Shown here: positions 27,029 to 36,981 of the stretch, piece after piece
Position numbering within the stretch: the stretch's first letter is position 1
Layout: each line of letters begins with the position of its first letter
Source: Nostoc sp. PCC 7524
GTDB taxonomy: Bacteria; Cyanobacteriota; Cyanobacteriia; Cyanobacteriales; Nostocaceae
NCBI RefSeq assembly: GCF_000316645.1
Contig: NC_019684.1
Coordinates: forward strand, 1,240,001-1,304,000
Reading direction: 5' to 3'
DNA length: 64,000 bases
Program-made: the position numbers and the translations under genes
Notes under the pieces: model-generated
Database searches by the model: none
Seen by the model: only the letters and a program-made list of their open reading frames with translations
Told to the model about the DNA's origin: nothing

Positions 27029-28849
27029 ATGAGCGATTTAAGAGTTTGGTTTGAAGACTATACTAAAGCTTTATTTCGTTCTCTTCCCTTGTTATGGGCA
27101 GCAGCGCCTAGGGAAATCATTATTCTGATTACTGTCACTTTGTTACAAGGGTTTCTGCCTGCTGTAAGTGTATGGATTACTAAGTTGGTAGTAGATGCCG
27201 TAGCCACAGCTTTGTCTGATGGTGGAGAATTGGGCTGGACAATTTTGCTACCCTTGGTTGCTGGTTGGGTAGGTGCTTTGCTGTTAACCACGCTGCTTGA
27301 CCCTTGGAGAACAGCACTTCAAGGAAATCTCAACGATAAGCTAATGGCTCATATGAGTTTGATGTTGATGCGTAAAGCCAATACATTACCAGACCTGAGC
27401 CGTTTTGAAGATTCGCAATTCTATGATGAGCTACAGCTATTGCAAGAACGAGTTGGCTATCAACCTTTGAGTTTTCTAGAAAATTTGGTGGAATTAGTCC
27501 GGTCTTTGGTGACTGTAGTGGTGATGGTGGCGCTCTTGATTCCCCTAGGCTTTTGGATTCCCTTAGTGATTGCGATCGCTACTATACCACAGGTAGTAGT
27601 TTCTACTCAGTATGGTAAAACTATTTGGCTAACTCTGTTTGAGAATAGCCCCCAAGCTCGGAGGATGGAGTATTACACTTCCGTAATGTTGACTGACACC
27701 TATGCTAAAGAAACTAGACTATTTCAGTTAGGTTCATTTTTTATTGAGCGTTACCTACAAGCATTTCGCTCTTTATATCAAACTATGAGCCATCTGCGGG
27801 GTAAACAAGCTTTTTGGTCTTCTAGTTTAGCTATTTTAAGTACCCTAGGAAATGGTTTTGCTTTTTACTGGGTAGTGCAGCAGGCCTTTCGAGGACAGTT
27901 AAGCCCCGGTAGCGTGCTATTGTTTGTCCAGTCTTTAACTTATTTCCAACAGAATTTAGAGGGTTTAGTGGGTAATTGGCTGGAAATATTTGAAAATGCC
28001 CTGTTTATGCAGCAATTTTTCAATTTCCTTGATAGTACCAGTCCCATGCCATTGAGTGTACCTGGAGAGAAAATCCCAAATCCCATTCGTTCCGGCATCA
28101 CTTTTGACAAAGTTTACTTTCGCTACCCTGATGCTAAGGGATGGGCGCTCAAAAATGTTTCCTTTACCTTACAACCAGGGGAAACAGTAGCCATTGTGGG
28201 GGAAAATGGCGCGGGTAAAACTACTATTGTGAAGTTACTTACTAGGTTATACGACCCCACCAAAGGGCGGATTTTGGTTGATGGTGTAGACCTAAAAAAT
28301 TTAAATCTAGAGCAGTGGCGACAGCAAATAGCAGCAGTATTTCAAGACTTTGGCCGCTACGCTCTCACCCTAGGAGAAAATATCGCTTTAGGCAACCTCC
28401 AAGCATTAGAGCATAGGGATTTAGTCAGATACGCCATAGAAAAGGCCGATATAGCCAAATTAGTTGCAAAATTTCCTACAGGGGAAGACACACCCATAGG
28501 TAAGCAATTTAGTGGTACAGAACTTTCTGGTGGACAGTGGCAGAAATTAGCTTTAGCTCGTGCTTTTGTGCGTCAGGAAGCGCAAATACTGCTTTTAGAT
28601 GAGCCTACAGCTGCACTCGACCCCCGCAGCGAATATGAGCTATATCTACGGTTTGTTGAACTCACCAAGGGTAAGACTACCATTTTGATTACCCATCGAC
28701 TAGCTTCTGTGCGGATGGCTCACAGAATCTTAGTTCTCAAAGCCGGTCGTTTAATTGAGGATGGCACCCATCAGGAACTCTTACAGCATGGCGGCGAGTA
28801 TACCGCACTGTGGAATATGCAGGTGCAGCAGTATGGGATTGCGGAGTGA
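27029..28849 (+). CDS. ABC transporter, fused permease-ATPase, probable RiPP exporter
   Basis: This 606-aa half-transporter has an N-terminal membrane domain of about six helices (residues 20-320). The nucleotide-binding domain shows Walker A GENGAGKTT near residue 395, the signature LSGGQWQKLALARAF, Walker B ILLLDEPTAALDP and the switch ITHRLASV. There is no N-terminal C39 peptidase domain, so it should export an already cleaved or leader-bearing product. It is divergent from the precursor gene and lies within the same insertion between amt1 and amtB, which is the main reason to assign it to the RiPP system. The ribosome-binding site is weak. Confidence 0.9.
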   Translation: MSDLRVWFEDYTKALFRSLPLLWAAAPREIIILITVTLLQGFLPAVSVWITKLVVDAVATALSDGGELGWTILLPLVAGWVGALLLTTLLDPWRTALQGNLNDKLMAHMSLMLMRKANTLPDLSRFEDSQFYDELQLLQERVGYQPLSFLENLVELVRSLVTVVVMVALLIPLGFWIPLVIAIATIPQVVVSTQYGKTIWLTLFENSPQARRMEYYTSVMLTDTYAKETRLFQLGSFFIERYLQAFRSLYQTMSHLRGKQAFWSSSLAILSTLGNGFAFYWVVQQAFRGQLSPGSVLLFVQSLTYFQQNLEGLVGNWLEIFENALFMQQFFNFLDSTSPMPLSVPGEKIPNPIRSGITFDKVYFRYPDAKGWALKNVSFTLQPGETVAIVGENGAGKTTIVKLLTRLYDPTKGRILVDGVDLKNLNLEQWRQQIAAVFQDFGRYALTLGENIALGNLQALEHRDLVRYAIEKADIAKLVAKFPTGEDTPIGKQFSGTELSGGQWQKLALARAFVRQEAQILLLDEPTAALDPRSEYELYLRFVELTKGKTTILITHRLASVRMAHRILVLKAGRLIEDGTHQELLQHGGEYTALWNMQVQQYGIAE

Positions 28850-29254
28850 AGAAGGTGATAGGTGACAGGTGATAGGTGACAGTTGAACAGGGTGTAGGGG
28901 GTAGGGTGTAGGGTGTAGTGAAAACGGCGTTGGAAGAGGATTCTGACGAATTCCAACGCAGCCGCCCTGAAAGGGCGGGGCTTCTAACCCTATGGTTGTT
29001 GGGGCTGTCTTTTCCCCTACACCCCACACCCCACACCCTACACCCCGCCCCAACGGGGCATGGTGACAGGGAGAAGTGGGGAAAGTCTTCTCATTCTTGC
29101 ACTCTGCATCCTAACCCAATACCTATTTTTTTATTAAAATTTGCCGAAAAATAAATCAGCGTAACTTGCAAGACAAAAATTCTCTGCAAAAAGTAATGAA
29201 ATGTAATTAAGTATACATGGTTATTACTTTTTCAGGAGAAAGAGACAAAAAGAC
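28850..29254. repeat. spacer with inverted heptad-repeat arms before amtB
   Basis: A GGTGATA/GGTGTAG tandem arm (about 28855-28918) and a CTACACCCC tandem arm (about 29014-29046) form inverted arms around an insert with a CGCCCTGAAAGGGCG hairpin. The remaining 29050-29254 is spacer leading to amtB. No gene is supported. Confidence 0.7.
29203..29216. promoter_or_regulatory. possible NtcA-binding site upstream of amtB
   Basis: GTAATTAAGTATAC is an exact GTA-N8-TAC palindrome 38 bases before the amtB start. No TAN3T box lies at the usual 20-24 base spacing. It could therefore act as an operator, or be chance in AT-rich DNA. Confidence 0.35.
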
Positions 29255-30673
29255 GTGTTCAAAAAATTCTTGCTGATTGGGGTGATTACCCTTCTACTAC
29301 TCGCCAATTATCCAATAGGCGATGCGTTGGCTCAAACCCCAAATAATGCTCTGTCTGCTGATCCTGGAGATACAGCATTTATACTGTTTTCATCGGCTTT
29401 TGTGTTACTAATGACACCAGGACTAGCTTTCTTTTATGGTGGCTTTGTGCGATCGCGTAATATCCTCAATACATTGATGATGAGCTTTGTATTGATGGCG
29501 ATTGTGGGTGTCACCTGGGTTTTGTGGGGTTATAGTCTGTCGTTTGCCCCTGGGTTGCCGTTTATCGGTGGCTTACAGTGGCTCGGTTTAAATGGTGTGG
29601 GGCTAGAAACAACCAATTATTTACAAGGTTCTGCCCCCATCGATATAGTCTCCTATGCACCAACGATTCCCCATCAGGCATACATGATTTATCAAGCTAT
29701 GTTTGCCATTATCACCCCGGCGTTGATTTCCGGTGCGATCGCCGAACGGATGAGCTTTCGCGCCTATTGTCTGTTTGTCTTGCTATGGTCAACCTTGATT
29801 TATACCCCCCTAGCTCACATGGTCTGGGCTAAAGGTGGTTTACTGGGTTTATACGGTGGTTTAGGCGCTCTTGATTTTGCTGGTGGTACAGTCGTTCATA
29901 TTAGTTCTGGTGTTTCTGCCCTGGTTGCTGCCATTGTTTTAGGGCCACGTAAAACCCACCCTGACCGCCTCAGCCCTCCCCACAACGTACCATTTATTTT
30001 GTTGGGTGCTGGGTTACTCTGGTTTGGGTGGTTTGGCTTCAACGCTGGTAGTGCCTTATCTGTAGCTAGTGGTACTTCCGGTAATTTAGTCACAAACGTA
30101 GCTACAACCGCCTTCGTCGCTACTAATACCTCTGCGGCGGCGGGGGCTTTAATGTGGCTGATTTTGGAAGCAACTTTACGGGGTAAACCTACCGCCGTAG
30201 GTGCGGCTACAGGCGCGGTTGCTGGTTTAGTAGGTATTACCCCATCTGCCGGTTTTGTGGTTCCCTTGTCAGCAATTTTGATTGGTTTTATCACCGCTTT
30301 CGTGTGTTTCTATGCGGTGAGTTTCAAACACAAACTCAATGTTGATGATGCCTTAGACACCTATCCTTTGCATGGTGTGGGTGGGACAGTCGGCGCAATT
30401 TTAACAGCCTTCTTTGCCACGTCTGAAGTCAACTCAGCCGGGAAGGATGGCGTATTGCGGGGTAACTTTGGGGAATTGGGCGTGGAACTAGCAGCAATTA
30501 TGATTGCTTATATCATTGCGGCGGCTGGAACTTGGATCATCCTCAAAATTATTGACGCTACCGTAGGGTTAAGAGTCAAAGAAGAAGCCGAATATCAAGG
30601 ATTGGATATCAACGAACACGGAGAAGAAGGTTATAACTCCGAGTATAGCGATCGCATCAATGTATCCGAATAA
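29255..30673 (+). CDS. amtB: ammonium transporter, Amt family (third of three)
   Basis: This 472-aa Amt channel has a cleavable-type signal (FLLIGVITLLLLANYPIGDALA) and the standard 11-helix core. Motifs include LMTPGLAFFYGGFVRSRNIL (Phe gate region), FAGGTVVHISSGVSALVAAI with a pore histidine and ALDTYPLHGVGGTVGAIL with the other. The tail LRVKEEAEYQGLDINEHGEE is the GlnK-sensitive segment. Of the three it is closest to E. coli AmtB. The start is GTG at 29255, chosen by the AGGAG at 29234-29238. In the Anabaena PCC 7120 order I recall it directly follows amt1; here 7.1 kb separates them. Confidence 0.95.
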   Translation: MFKKFLLIGVITLLLLANYPIGDALAQTPNNALSADPGDTAFILFSSAFVLLMTPGLAFFYGGFVRSRNILNTLMMSFVLMAIVGVTWVLWGYSLSFAPGLPFIGGLQWLGLNGVGLETTNYLQGSAPIDIVSYAPTIPHQAYMIYQAMFAIITPALISGAIAERMSFRAYCLFVLLWSTLIYTPLAHMVWAKGGLLGLYGGLGALDFAGGTVVHISSGVSALVAAIVLGPRKTHPDRLSPPHNVPFILLGAGLLWFGWFGFNAGSALSVASGTSGNLVTNVATTAFVATNTSAAAGALMWLILEATLRGKPTAVGAATGAVAGLVGITPSAGFVVPLSAILIGFITAFVCFYAVSFKHKLNVDDALDTYPLHGVGGTVGAILTAFFATSEVNSAGKDGVLRGNFGELGVELAAIMIAYIIAAAGTWIILKIIDATVGLRVKEEAEYQGLDINEHGEEGYNSEYSDRINVSE

Positions 30674-30736
30674 TCCGGTCAAATAGTGCCATTATCTGAC
30701 TAGCGATCTAAAATCTGAGTCAAACGTTGCAAGATT

Positions 30737-31564
30737 GTGCTAGTCGTGACCACTACTGCAAAAACCTTTCCTGTCTGGGCTTTTTTCTTACTGGCAACCA
30801 ACGGCATACTGATGTTGGCGGTCATCTTGCTGATTTTGCAACAGCAGAGATTGACCGCTTTCTCCGGTAATGCACTACCCCCAGTACCAGCAAGTCAAAC
30901 CCAAACTGTCAAACCAGAGTTAGGCACTCGCCATCAACTCAATTATCAACAGTGGGTAGACATTCTCAACAAAGAAGCTAAAGTAGTTGCTGAACAGCGT
31001 CCCTCAAAATTAAGCATACTAGCAGGGGATTCTTTAAGTTTGTGGTTCCCTGTGGAATTCTTACCTCAAGAAAGAAACTGGCTTAATCAAGCAATTTCTG
31101 GCGAAACCAGTAATGGGCTATTAAAAAGATTAAATTTATTTGACAATACCCAGCCAGAGACAATATTTATCATGATTGGCATTAATGACCTGATTCGGGG
31201 AGTAAGTGATCAGGTGATTTTAGATAATCAACGGCAAATCATGAATTATCTCAAAAAAGCCCATCCCCAAGCCAAAATATTTGTCCAGTCGATTTTGCCA
31301 CATGGGGGAAAAGCAGCCACTTGGGAAGGACGAGAAAAATTACTAGCTATTCCTAATAGTCGCATTCAGCAATTAAACCAACAGTTAAAAAGCATAGCTA
31401 ATCAACAAGGAGTTAAATATCTAGATTTATATTCTTTATTTATTAATCAACAAGGAAATATCCGGGAAGAATTAACTACCGACGGCTTACACCTAAATCC
31501 TGCCGGCTACCTAGTTTGGCGCACAGCGTTGCAGATTTATCAGCAGGAATTGGAGACTAGGTAA
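30737..31564 (+). CDS. membrane-anchored SGNH/GDSL hydrolase
   Basis: This 275-aa protein begins with one membrane anchor (FPVWAFFLLATNGILMLAVI) and a Pro/Gln linker. The SGNH esterase domain follows: block I ILAGDSLSLWF (catalytic Ser), block III MIGINDLIRG, and block V DGLHLNPAGY with the Asp/His pair. The enzyme probably deacylates a lipid or carbohydrate outside the cytoplasmic membrane; the substrate is unknown. The start is GTG at 30737 with a poor ribosome-binding site. It follows amtB by 63 bases and could share its transcript. Confidence 0.88.
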   Translation: MLVVTTTAKTFPVWAFFLLATNGILMLAVILLILQQQRLTAFSGNALPPVPASQTQTVKPELGTRHQLNYQQWVDILNKEAKVVAEQRPSKLSILAGDSLSLWFPVEFLPQERNWLNQAISGETSNGLLKRLNLFDNTQPETIFIMIGINDLIRGVSDQVILDNQRQIMNYLKKAHPQAKIFVQSILPHGGKAATWEGREKLLAIPNSRIQQLNQQLKSIANQQGVKYLDLYSLFINQQGNIREELTTDGLHLNPAGYLVWRTALQIYQQELETR

Positions 31565-31811
31565 ACGGGTAAAATTTGTAGTTGGTATAAGGCAAAGGCA
31601 GGAGAGAAGAAGGTTGTAGCCTAATTTACTTGATTACAAAAATATCCAAGATAGACTCGTTCTACCTCACGGCACAATGATGATGCTACATAGTCTTGCA
31701 CAAGAGGGAGGTCAAGCCTTTTGAGTATTGATAGCGTTGAGTTGTGATCCTGAAACAGGAGAAACATTAATTTTACCTACTCTCAAATTTCTTGAGAGAC
31801 AATATTCAACA

Positions 31812-32804
31812 ATGAATGTTTTAAATTCCGAGCATCGTCAAGTGATTATTATCGGTGCTGGTTCAGCTGGATTAACTGCTGCTATTTATACCGCACGAGC
31901 TAACCTGAAGCCATTAGTGATTAGAGGATCAGAACCTGGAGGTCAACTGGCAACTACTACAGAGGTAGAAAACTATCCGGGCTTTGTCAATGGGATTCTA
32001 GGGCCAGAATTAATGCAGCATTTTGAAGCACAAGCAGCTCGCTTTGGTACAGAATTTCGTTATGGCATGATTACATCCGTAGATTTTTCCCGGCGACCAT
32101 TTCGCCTCATCTTGGATGATGATCAAGTCTTGCTGGCTGATGCTGTGATTATCGCTACTGGTGCTAGTCCCAAATACCTGGGATTAGAAAACGAAAAAAG
32201 GCTTCTGGGTCATGGGGTGTCATCCTGTGCTACCTGCGATGCTGCTTTTTTCCAAGAACAGGAAGTTGCCATTGTGGGTGGTGGGGATACGGCGATAGAA
32301 GATGCCATCTTCTTGACGCGGTTTTGTTCTAAAGTTTACGTAATTCACCGACGAAAACAACTGCGAGCTTCTAAAATTTTACAGGAGCGTGCTTTTGCTA
32401 AAGAAAAGATCAACTTTATCTGGAATACATCAGTCGAAGATGTTTTGGGAGAAGACGAAGTAGAAGGACTGCTGCTCAAAAATCGAGAAACTGAAGAAAC
32501 ATATATCCTATCGGTAGCAGGTTTATTTATTGCCATAGGTTATCAGCCGAATACAAGAATTTTTCAGGGATACCTAGATATAGATAATAAAGGCTATATC
32601 AGTACCCTCCCTGGTTCAACATATACAAATATTGCTGGTGTGTTTGCCAGTGGTGATGCTCAAGACTATGTGTATCGACAAGCCGCAACTGCTGTAGGAA
32701 CTGGTTGTATGGCAGCTATTGATGCTGAACGTTGGCTAGAGTCACAAAATCAGGTTGCAGTTACCTTCAGCGATAAATGGGGAAAGTTAGGAACTTCCAA
32801 CTAA
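31812..32804 (+). CDS. trxB: NADPH-dependent thioredoxin reductase family flavoprotein
   Basis: This 330-aa low-molecular-weight thioredoxin reductase homologue has the FAD-binding IIIGAGSAGLTAAIYTARA, the redox-active CATC in SSCATCDAAFF, the NADPH Rossmann motif GGGDTAIEDA, the NADPH phosphate-binding HRRKQLRA, and the final ASGDAQDYVYRQAATAVGTG. All are intact. I use ATG 31812; an upstream in-frame TTG (31728) would add 28 residues that do not fit the family. Cyanobacteria also carry NTRC and ferredoxin-dependent reductases, so the in vivo partner is uncertain. Confidence 0.9.
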   Translation: MNVLNSEHRQVIIIGAGSAGLTAAIYTARANLKPLVIRGSEPGGQLATTTEVENYPGFVNGILGPELMQHFEAQAARFGTEFRYGMITSVDFSRRPFRLILDDDQVLLADAVIIATGASPKYLGLENEKRLLGHGVSSCATCDAAFFQEQEVAIVGGGDTAIEDAIFLTRFCSKVYVIHRRKQLRASKILQERAFAKEKINFIWNTSVEDVLGEDEVEGLLLKNRETEETYILSVAGLFIAIGYQPNTRIFQGYLDIDNKGYISTLPGSTYTNIAGVFASGDAQDYVYRQAATAVGTGCMAAIDAERWLESQNQVAVTFSDKWGKLGTSN

Positions 32805-32958
32805 AAAAATATCCTATTGCTTTGGTGAGCAGGGGGAGCAGGGGAGGAAGAATCAAGTGAATCATGAGAAAAAATTTCCCGATGTCTCTATCTGGTTAAC
32901 TAAATTGCGTCTTGGCGCGAGAAAATCATAAGGAGGAGACATTAACAAAATAAACCAA

Positions 32959-34167
32959 ATGGATACAAAAGCTTTTAAACGTTCACTGCAACATTCAGAA
33001 AATTACAACCGTAAAGGGTTTGGCCATCAGGCTGAAGTGGCTACCCAATTGCAATCTGAGTATCAAAGTAACTTAATCCAAGAAATTCGCGATCGCAACT
33101 ACACTCTGCAAAGAGGTGATGTCACTATCCGCTTGGCTCAAGCTTTTGGTTTTTGTTGGGGTGTAGAACGCGCTGTGGCTATGGCTTACGAAACCCGCAA
33201 GCACTTCCCCACGGAACGCATCTGGATTACTAACGAAATTATCCATAATCCTTCTGTCAATCACAGAATGCAGGAGATGCAAGTGGGATTCATCCCAGTT
33301 GATGGAGGTAAAAAAGATTTTTCTGTGGTTGGCAACAAGGATGTGGTGATATTACCTGCTTTTGGTGCCAGCGTCCAAGAAATGCAGATTCTCAATGATA
33401 AGGGCTGTCAAATTGTTGATACTACCTGTCCTTGGGTGTCAAAAGTTTGGAATACTGTCGAAAAGCACAAAAAAGGTGAGTATACCTCAATTATTCACGG
33501 TAAATATAAGCATGAAGAAACTATCGCCACCAGTTCTTTCGCTGGTAAATATTTAATTGTTCTTAATTTAAAAGAAGCACAATATGTAGCCGACTACATT
33601 TTACATGGTGGCGATCGCGAGGAATTTTTACAAAAGTTTGCCAAAGCTTGTTCAGCAGGATTTGATCCTGATCAGGATTTAGAACGAGTGGGGATTGCTA
33701 ACCAAACCACTATGCTTAAAGGTGAAACGGAGCAGATTGGTAAACTGTTTGAGCGTACCATGATGCAAAAGTATGGCCCGGCTGAATTAAATCAACATTT
33801 CCAAAGCTTCAATACTATTTGTGATGCTACCCAAGAACGGCAAGATGCCATGTTGGAATTAGTCAAAGACAAATTAGATTTGATGATTGTCATTGGTGGG
33901 TTTAATTCTTCCAATACTACCCAATTACAACAAATTTCTCAGGAAAGGGGATTGCCGTCATATCACATCGATAGTGTAGAGCGAATTAAATCTAGAACCT
34001 CTATTGAACATCGACAATTAACTGGGGATTTAGTCATTTCAGAAAACTGGCTACCAGAAGGAGAAATTGTTGTGGGAGTAACTTCTGGTGCTTCAACACC
34101 AGATAAAGTTGTGGAAGATATAATTGAGAAAATTTTTACATTAAAGGCAAAAGTTTCTGTTTCTTAA
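32959..34167 (+). CDS. ispH: 4-hydroxy-3-methylbut-2-enyl diphosphate reductase
   Basis: IspH (LytB) is the [4Fe-4S] enzyme of the last MEP-pathway step, forming IPP and DMAPP for carotenoids, phytol and quinones. The three cluster cysteines are in [22 protein letters not shown] and [13 protein letters not shown]. At 402 aa it is the long cyanobacterial/plant form, with an N-terminal extension of about 50 residues. AAGGAGGAG (32930-32938) lies 20 bases before ATG 32959, somewhat far. It is convergent with lrtA/hpf, sharing a terminator at 34305-34335. Confidence 0.96.
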   Translation: MDTKAFKRSLQHSENYNRKGFGHQAEVATQLQSEYQSNLIQEIRDRNYTLQRGDVTIRLAQAFGFCWGVERAVAMAYETRKHFPTERIWITNEIIHNPSVNHRMQEMQVGFIPVDGGKKDFSVVGNKDVVILPAFGASVQEMQILNDKGCQIVDTTCPWVSKVWNTVEKHKKGEYTSIIHGKYKHEETIATSSFAGKYLIVLNLKEAQYVADYILHGGDREEFLQKFAKACSAGFDPDQDLERVGIANQTTMLKGETEQIGKLFERTMMQKYGPAELNQHFQSFNTICDATQERQDAMLELVKDKLDLMIVIGGFNSSNTTQLQQISQERGLPSYHIDSVERIKSRTSIEHRQLTGDLVISENWLPEGEIVVGVTSGASTPDKVVEDIIEKIFTLKAKVSVS

Positions 34168-34198
34168 ATGTAAGAATTCATATCATGTTATTTCATCT

Positions 34199-34248
34199 AG
34201 TCCACTTGAGTGGACTTTCGCTATTAGCCTAGAACTTTAGTTCTAGGC
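34199..34248. repeat. two adjacent palindromes in the ispH-lrtA spacer
   Basis: AGTCCACTTGAGTGGACT (34199-34216) and GCCTAGAACTTTAGTTCTAGGC (34227-34248) are near-perfect palindromes side by side. They resemble a dispersed REP-type repeat unit. Confidence 0.75.
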
Positions 34249-34304
34249 GGGATATGGTTTCAGTGTGAAAATTTTCGACTTGTGTGTACACCGTAGCCAC
34301 TAAT

Positions 34305-34335
34305 AAAAGGTAAAAGATTTTTTCTTTTACCTTTT
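34305..34335. terminator. bidirectional terminator between ispH and lrtA/hpf
   Basis: A 13-bp stem AAAAGGTAAAAGA / TCTTTTACCTTTT has a five-T loop. A and T tracts in the arms make it usable from both strands, which suits the convergent genes. Confidence 0.7.
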
Positions 34336-34359
34336 ACCTTTTAGATTTTGGCTTTCGAT

Positions 34360-35013
34360 TTATTTACTGTGGGACTTTTCTGGCATAACCATATTAACGG
34401 CTACCTTACCATTTTTACCGTTGGTATGATGGGTATGACCGTTATTATTCCGGGGTTGAATCACGCCATAACCGCCATGATTGCGTTCATAAATGACGTT
34501 AATTTCACCAGTTTCGGCATTACGGAACATATAAAAATCATGTCCCACCAGTTGCAGCTGTTCTAAAGCCTCTGCCAAAGTCATTGGTGGCATGGAAAAG
34601 TATTTAGTACGCACTACTTCTTCTGGAAGTTCGGGAGTGCGATCGCCGATTAAATCTGCAACCACTGGTTGGGGTACAACGACTTCGTTAGTGGGTTGAG
34701 CTTGAGTTTTCTTATCTTGCCTTCTTTCTTTATATTTACGCAGTTGTCGGGAAATTTTATCTGCTACTAAATCAATACTTGCGTATAGGTTTTCGCTGCT
34801 CTCCTCGGCGCGGATCACACTACCGTTTGCATAGATAGTGACTTCAGCCGCTTGTTTAGGGTTAATTCGGGGATTGCGAGCTACGCTAAGGTGGACATCC
34901 ACTTCGTTTGTGATGTTCTGAAAGTGATTAACTGCCTTTTCAATTTTTTGATGCACATATTCTCGAATCGCATCGGTAATTTCAATATTTTTGCCGTGGA
35001 TGACAAGCTTCAT
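34360..35013 (-). CDS. hpf: long-form ribosome hibernation promoting factor (LrtA)
   Basis: This 217-aa HPF/LrtA binds 30S subunits and promotes 100S dimers in dark or stationary cells. The N-terminal S30AE domain is seen in [20 protein letters not shown] and [20 protein letters not shown]. After a charged linker ([16 protein letters not shown]) comes the C-terminal dimerisation domain ([20 protein letters not shown], then [20 protein letters not shown]). The long form is standard in cyanobacteria, where the gene is called lrtA for light-repressed transcript. A 617-base leader region precedes it. Confidence 0.95.
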   Translation of the reverse strand: MKLVIHGKNIEITDAIREYVHQKIEKAVNHFQNITNEVDVHLSVARNPRINPKQAAEVTIYANGSVIRAEESSENLYASIDLVADKISRQLRKYKERRQDKKTQAQPTNEVVVPQPVVADLIGDRTPELPEEVVRTKYFSMPPMTLAEALEQLQLVGHDFYMFRNAETGEINVIYERNHGGYGVIQPRNNNGHTHHTNGKNGKVAVNMVMPEKSHSK

Positions 35014-35630
35014 GTAAACTCTCCCGCTCGATAGCTCAATATTTAATGTGATGTTGTCTTTGTATGAAAAGAGATTGCGGTAAGTTATATCACTGCACCA
35101 GCACCTAATGGGAACTGTTTTAATGTACTTGTAGTCTGTTTTCTCTAATTACTTGGCATCTTAATAGTATTCTCATGTATATTCTTGATATTTCTCCTGT
35201 ATTTCTGCGCTGACTCTAACTGATTGCTAGACAATTAGATAGTCGCGCCATTTTCTCAATTAAGGTAGCCTCATTCATCACTGTTTTGACTACCTGACGC
35301 ATCAAAACAAACTTTACATAACTGGTAGTAGTTACTTCTGGTTTGTTAAAGGAGATTTGTTTGCTGTTGTTAGAATACACAAGTTTTTAAGATGTAGACA
35401 ATTCATGAGATTCATCAGCCAGTACATTTATTCCTCTTCTCTTGGCGTGATGCTTATTGTAGAGAATTCCTCCCAACACCTTTGTGTTTATATATTCAAA
35501 CTAGCACTTTGTTTTTCCTACAGATGATTCCCTTGATGTTCCTTTAAAATCCTTTGCATAGCTTGACAATTGTTGACTCTCAGCCCGTAAGTTGAAATAT
35601 ATTTAGTTGTAAACACAGTTGATTTTTGGC
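35014..35630. other. 617-base divergent spacer between lrtA/hpf and lipB
   Basis: AT-rich, with no supported gene; a 40-codon frame near 35407 lacks a ribosome-binding site. In Synechococcus PCC 7002 lrtA has a long 5' leader affecting mRNA stability in light and dark. A long leader here is plausible, but I cannot place the transcription start. Confidence 0.5.
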
Positions 35631-36305
35631 ATGATCCATAGTAAAGAAGCTCAGGTAAAACGCTGTTTGTTATATAACAAAGGATTGATGCCATACCAAG
35701 AAGCCCATGAGTGGCAAAAATCGCTCCTGGCTGAACGTGTTCACAATCCCCACCTAGATGATGTGTTAATCTTGCTAGAACATCCCCCTGTCTATACTTT
35801 GGGACAGGGCAGTAATTCCGAATTTCTCAAATTTGATATCGCTCAAAATCAGTTCGCGATATATAGAACTGAACGCGGCGGCGAAGTGACTTACCACTGT
35901 CCTGGACAATTAGTCGGGTATCCAATTTTAAATCTGCAACGCTATTGTAAAGATTTGCATTGGTACTTGCGACAATTAGAAGAAGTCATCATTCGCGTAT
36001 TAGCAGTTTATGGGTTGTCAGGCGATCGCATCCCGTCTTTAACTGGGGTATGGTTAGAAGGACGTAAAGTTGCAGCTATTGGCATTAAAGTTAGCCGTTG
36101 GATTACCATGCACGGTTTCGCCTTAAATGTTTGTCCAGATATGACAGGCTTTGGGCGTATTGTTCCCTGCGGTATTGCAGATAAACCTGTAGGCAGTTTA
36201 GCCGAATGGATTCCGGGAATTACCTGTGCAGAAGTACGCAGTCATATTGTCCAGGCTTTTACGGAAGTATTTGGTATAGAAATTGTCGAAGAAATTATGA
36301 AATAA
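35631..36305 (+). CDS. lipB: lipoyl(octanoyl) transferase
   Basis: LipB moves the octanoyl group from acyl carrier protein to E2 and GCV-H domains, the first step of lipoate assembly. Motifs are [53 protein letters not shown] (catalytic Lys) and FGRIVPCGI (catalytic Cys). The protein is 224 aa from ATG 35631. An in-frame TTG at 35619 is possible but less likely. LipA is not nearby. Confidence 0.95.
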   Translation: MIHSKEAQVKRCLLYNKGLMPYQEAHEWQKSLLAERVHNPHLDDVLILLEHPPVYTLGQGSNSEFLKFDIAQNQFAIYRTERGGEVTYHCPGQLVGYPILNLQRYCKDLHWYLRQLEEVIIRVLAVYGLSGDRIPSLTGVWLEGRKVAAIGIKVSRWITMHGFALNVCPDMTGFGRIVPCGIADKPVGSLAEWIPGITCAEVRSHIVQAFTEVFGIEIVEEIMK

Positions 36306-36434
36306 TTGTGCTGTTTTGTGTAAATTTAGCTGTAATGATGTAATAGGTGCGATTTGCTGCTAAGTAAAAATATCTGATAAGTAAAAGCAAATCGCTGCAT
36401 ATTTGAGATTTCAATTGTGCAAGTTAAAATATGA

Positions 36435-36689
36435 TTGTTTGCCAGTCTCAAGACTAACTTTTTGTATCATTTGACTCAAATTTCGCCTGTGACTTATCCT
36501 AGCCATCCACAGACTTACGCACCAGTATTTACTTCTCTGCGAGAAAGAGACTGGAAAGTTCTTATCGAACTGTTTGATAGACAAGACAGCGAAGATATTG
36601 AAGCTGACATCAACAGTAACTTGCTGTTAATGATACCGGAACCATGTTGGGAAGACGACCCCTTTGATTTCTTACGAGAATATCTTTAG
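36435..36689 (+). CDS. small acidic protein of unknown function
   Basis: A frame of up to 84 aa from TTG 36435. Its better-supported part begins near VTYPSHPQTYAPVFTSLRER and continues RDWKVLIELFDRQDSEDIEA to a very acidic C-terminus (CWEDDPFDFLREYL). There are no membrane segments and no family I recognise. The start is uncertain: TTG 36435 or GTG 36489. It lies alone between lipB and a heptamer repeat tract. Confidence 0.55.
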   Translation: MFASLKTNFLYHLTQISPVTYPSHPQTYAPVFTSLRERDWKVLIELFDRQDSEDIEADINSNLLLMIPEPCWEDDPFDFLREYL

Positions 36690-36890
36690 GAGTTGTGAGT
36701 GCTGAGTCATGAGTGCTGAGTCTCCGACTTGTGCAGTTACATACTTGGAAAAAATCAAAGAAACACGTCATTAGTCATTAGTTTGTTTCCAATACACCCC
36801 CATAACCCTACACCCAATCCCCACTCTCTACTCCCTATTCCCGGTGTTTTGTCAAAGTAGCAGGTTGTAACCTGTACAGATTCAGCATAC

Positions 36891-36967
36891 ACTCATTACT
36901 CATCACTCATCACTCATCACTCATTACTCATTACTCATTACTCATTACTCATTACTCAGCACTCAGG
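36891..36967. repeat. eleven ACTCATT/ACTCATC heptamers reaching the bgtB ribosome-binding site
   Basis: Eleven consecutive 7-nt units run from 36891 to 36967. The last unit, ACTCAGG, merges into AGGAGG (36965-36970), the probable ribosome-binding site of the ABC gene starting at 36982. Repeat number therefore changes the leader immediately before the start. Confidence 0.92.
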
Positions 36968-36981
36968 AGGGTAAAAATCAT

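Noticed and set aside
36891..36967. Regular repeats that might be a CRISPR array
   Set aside because: The units are 7 nt and adjacent, without spacers; no cas genes are present. They are Nostocales heptamers.
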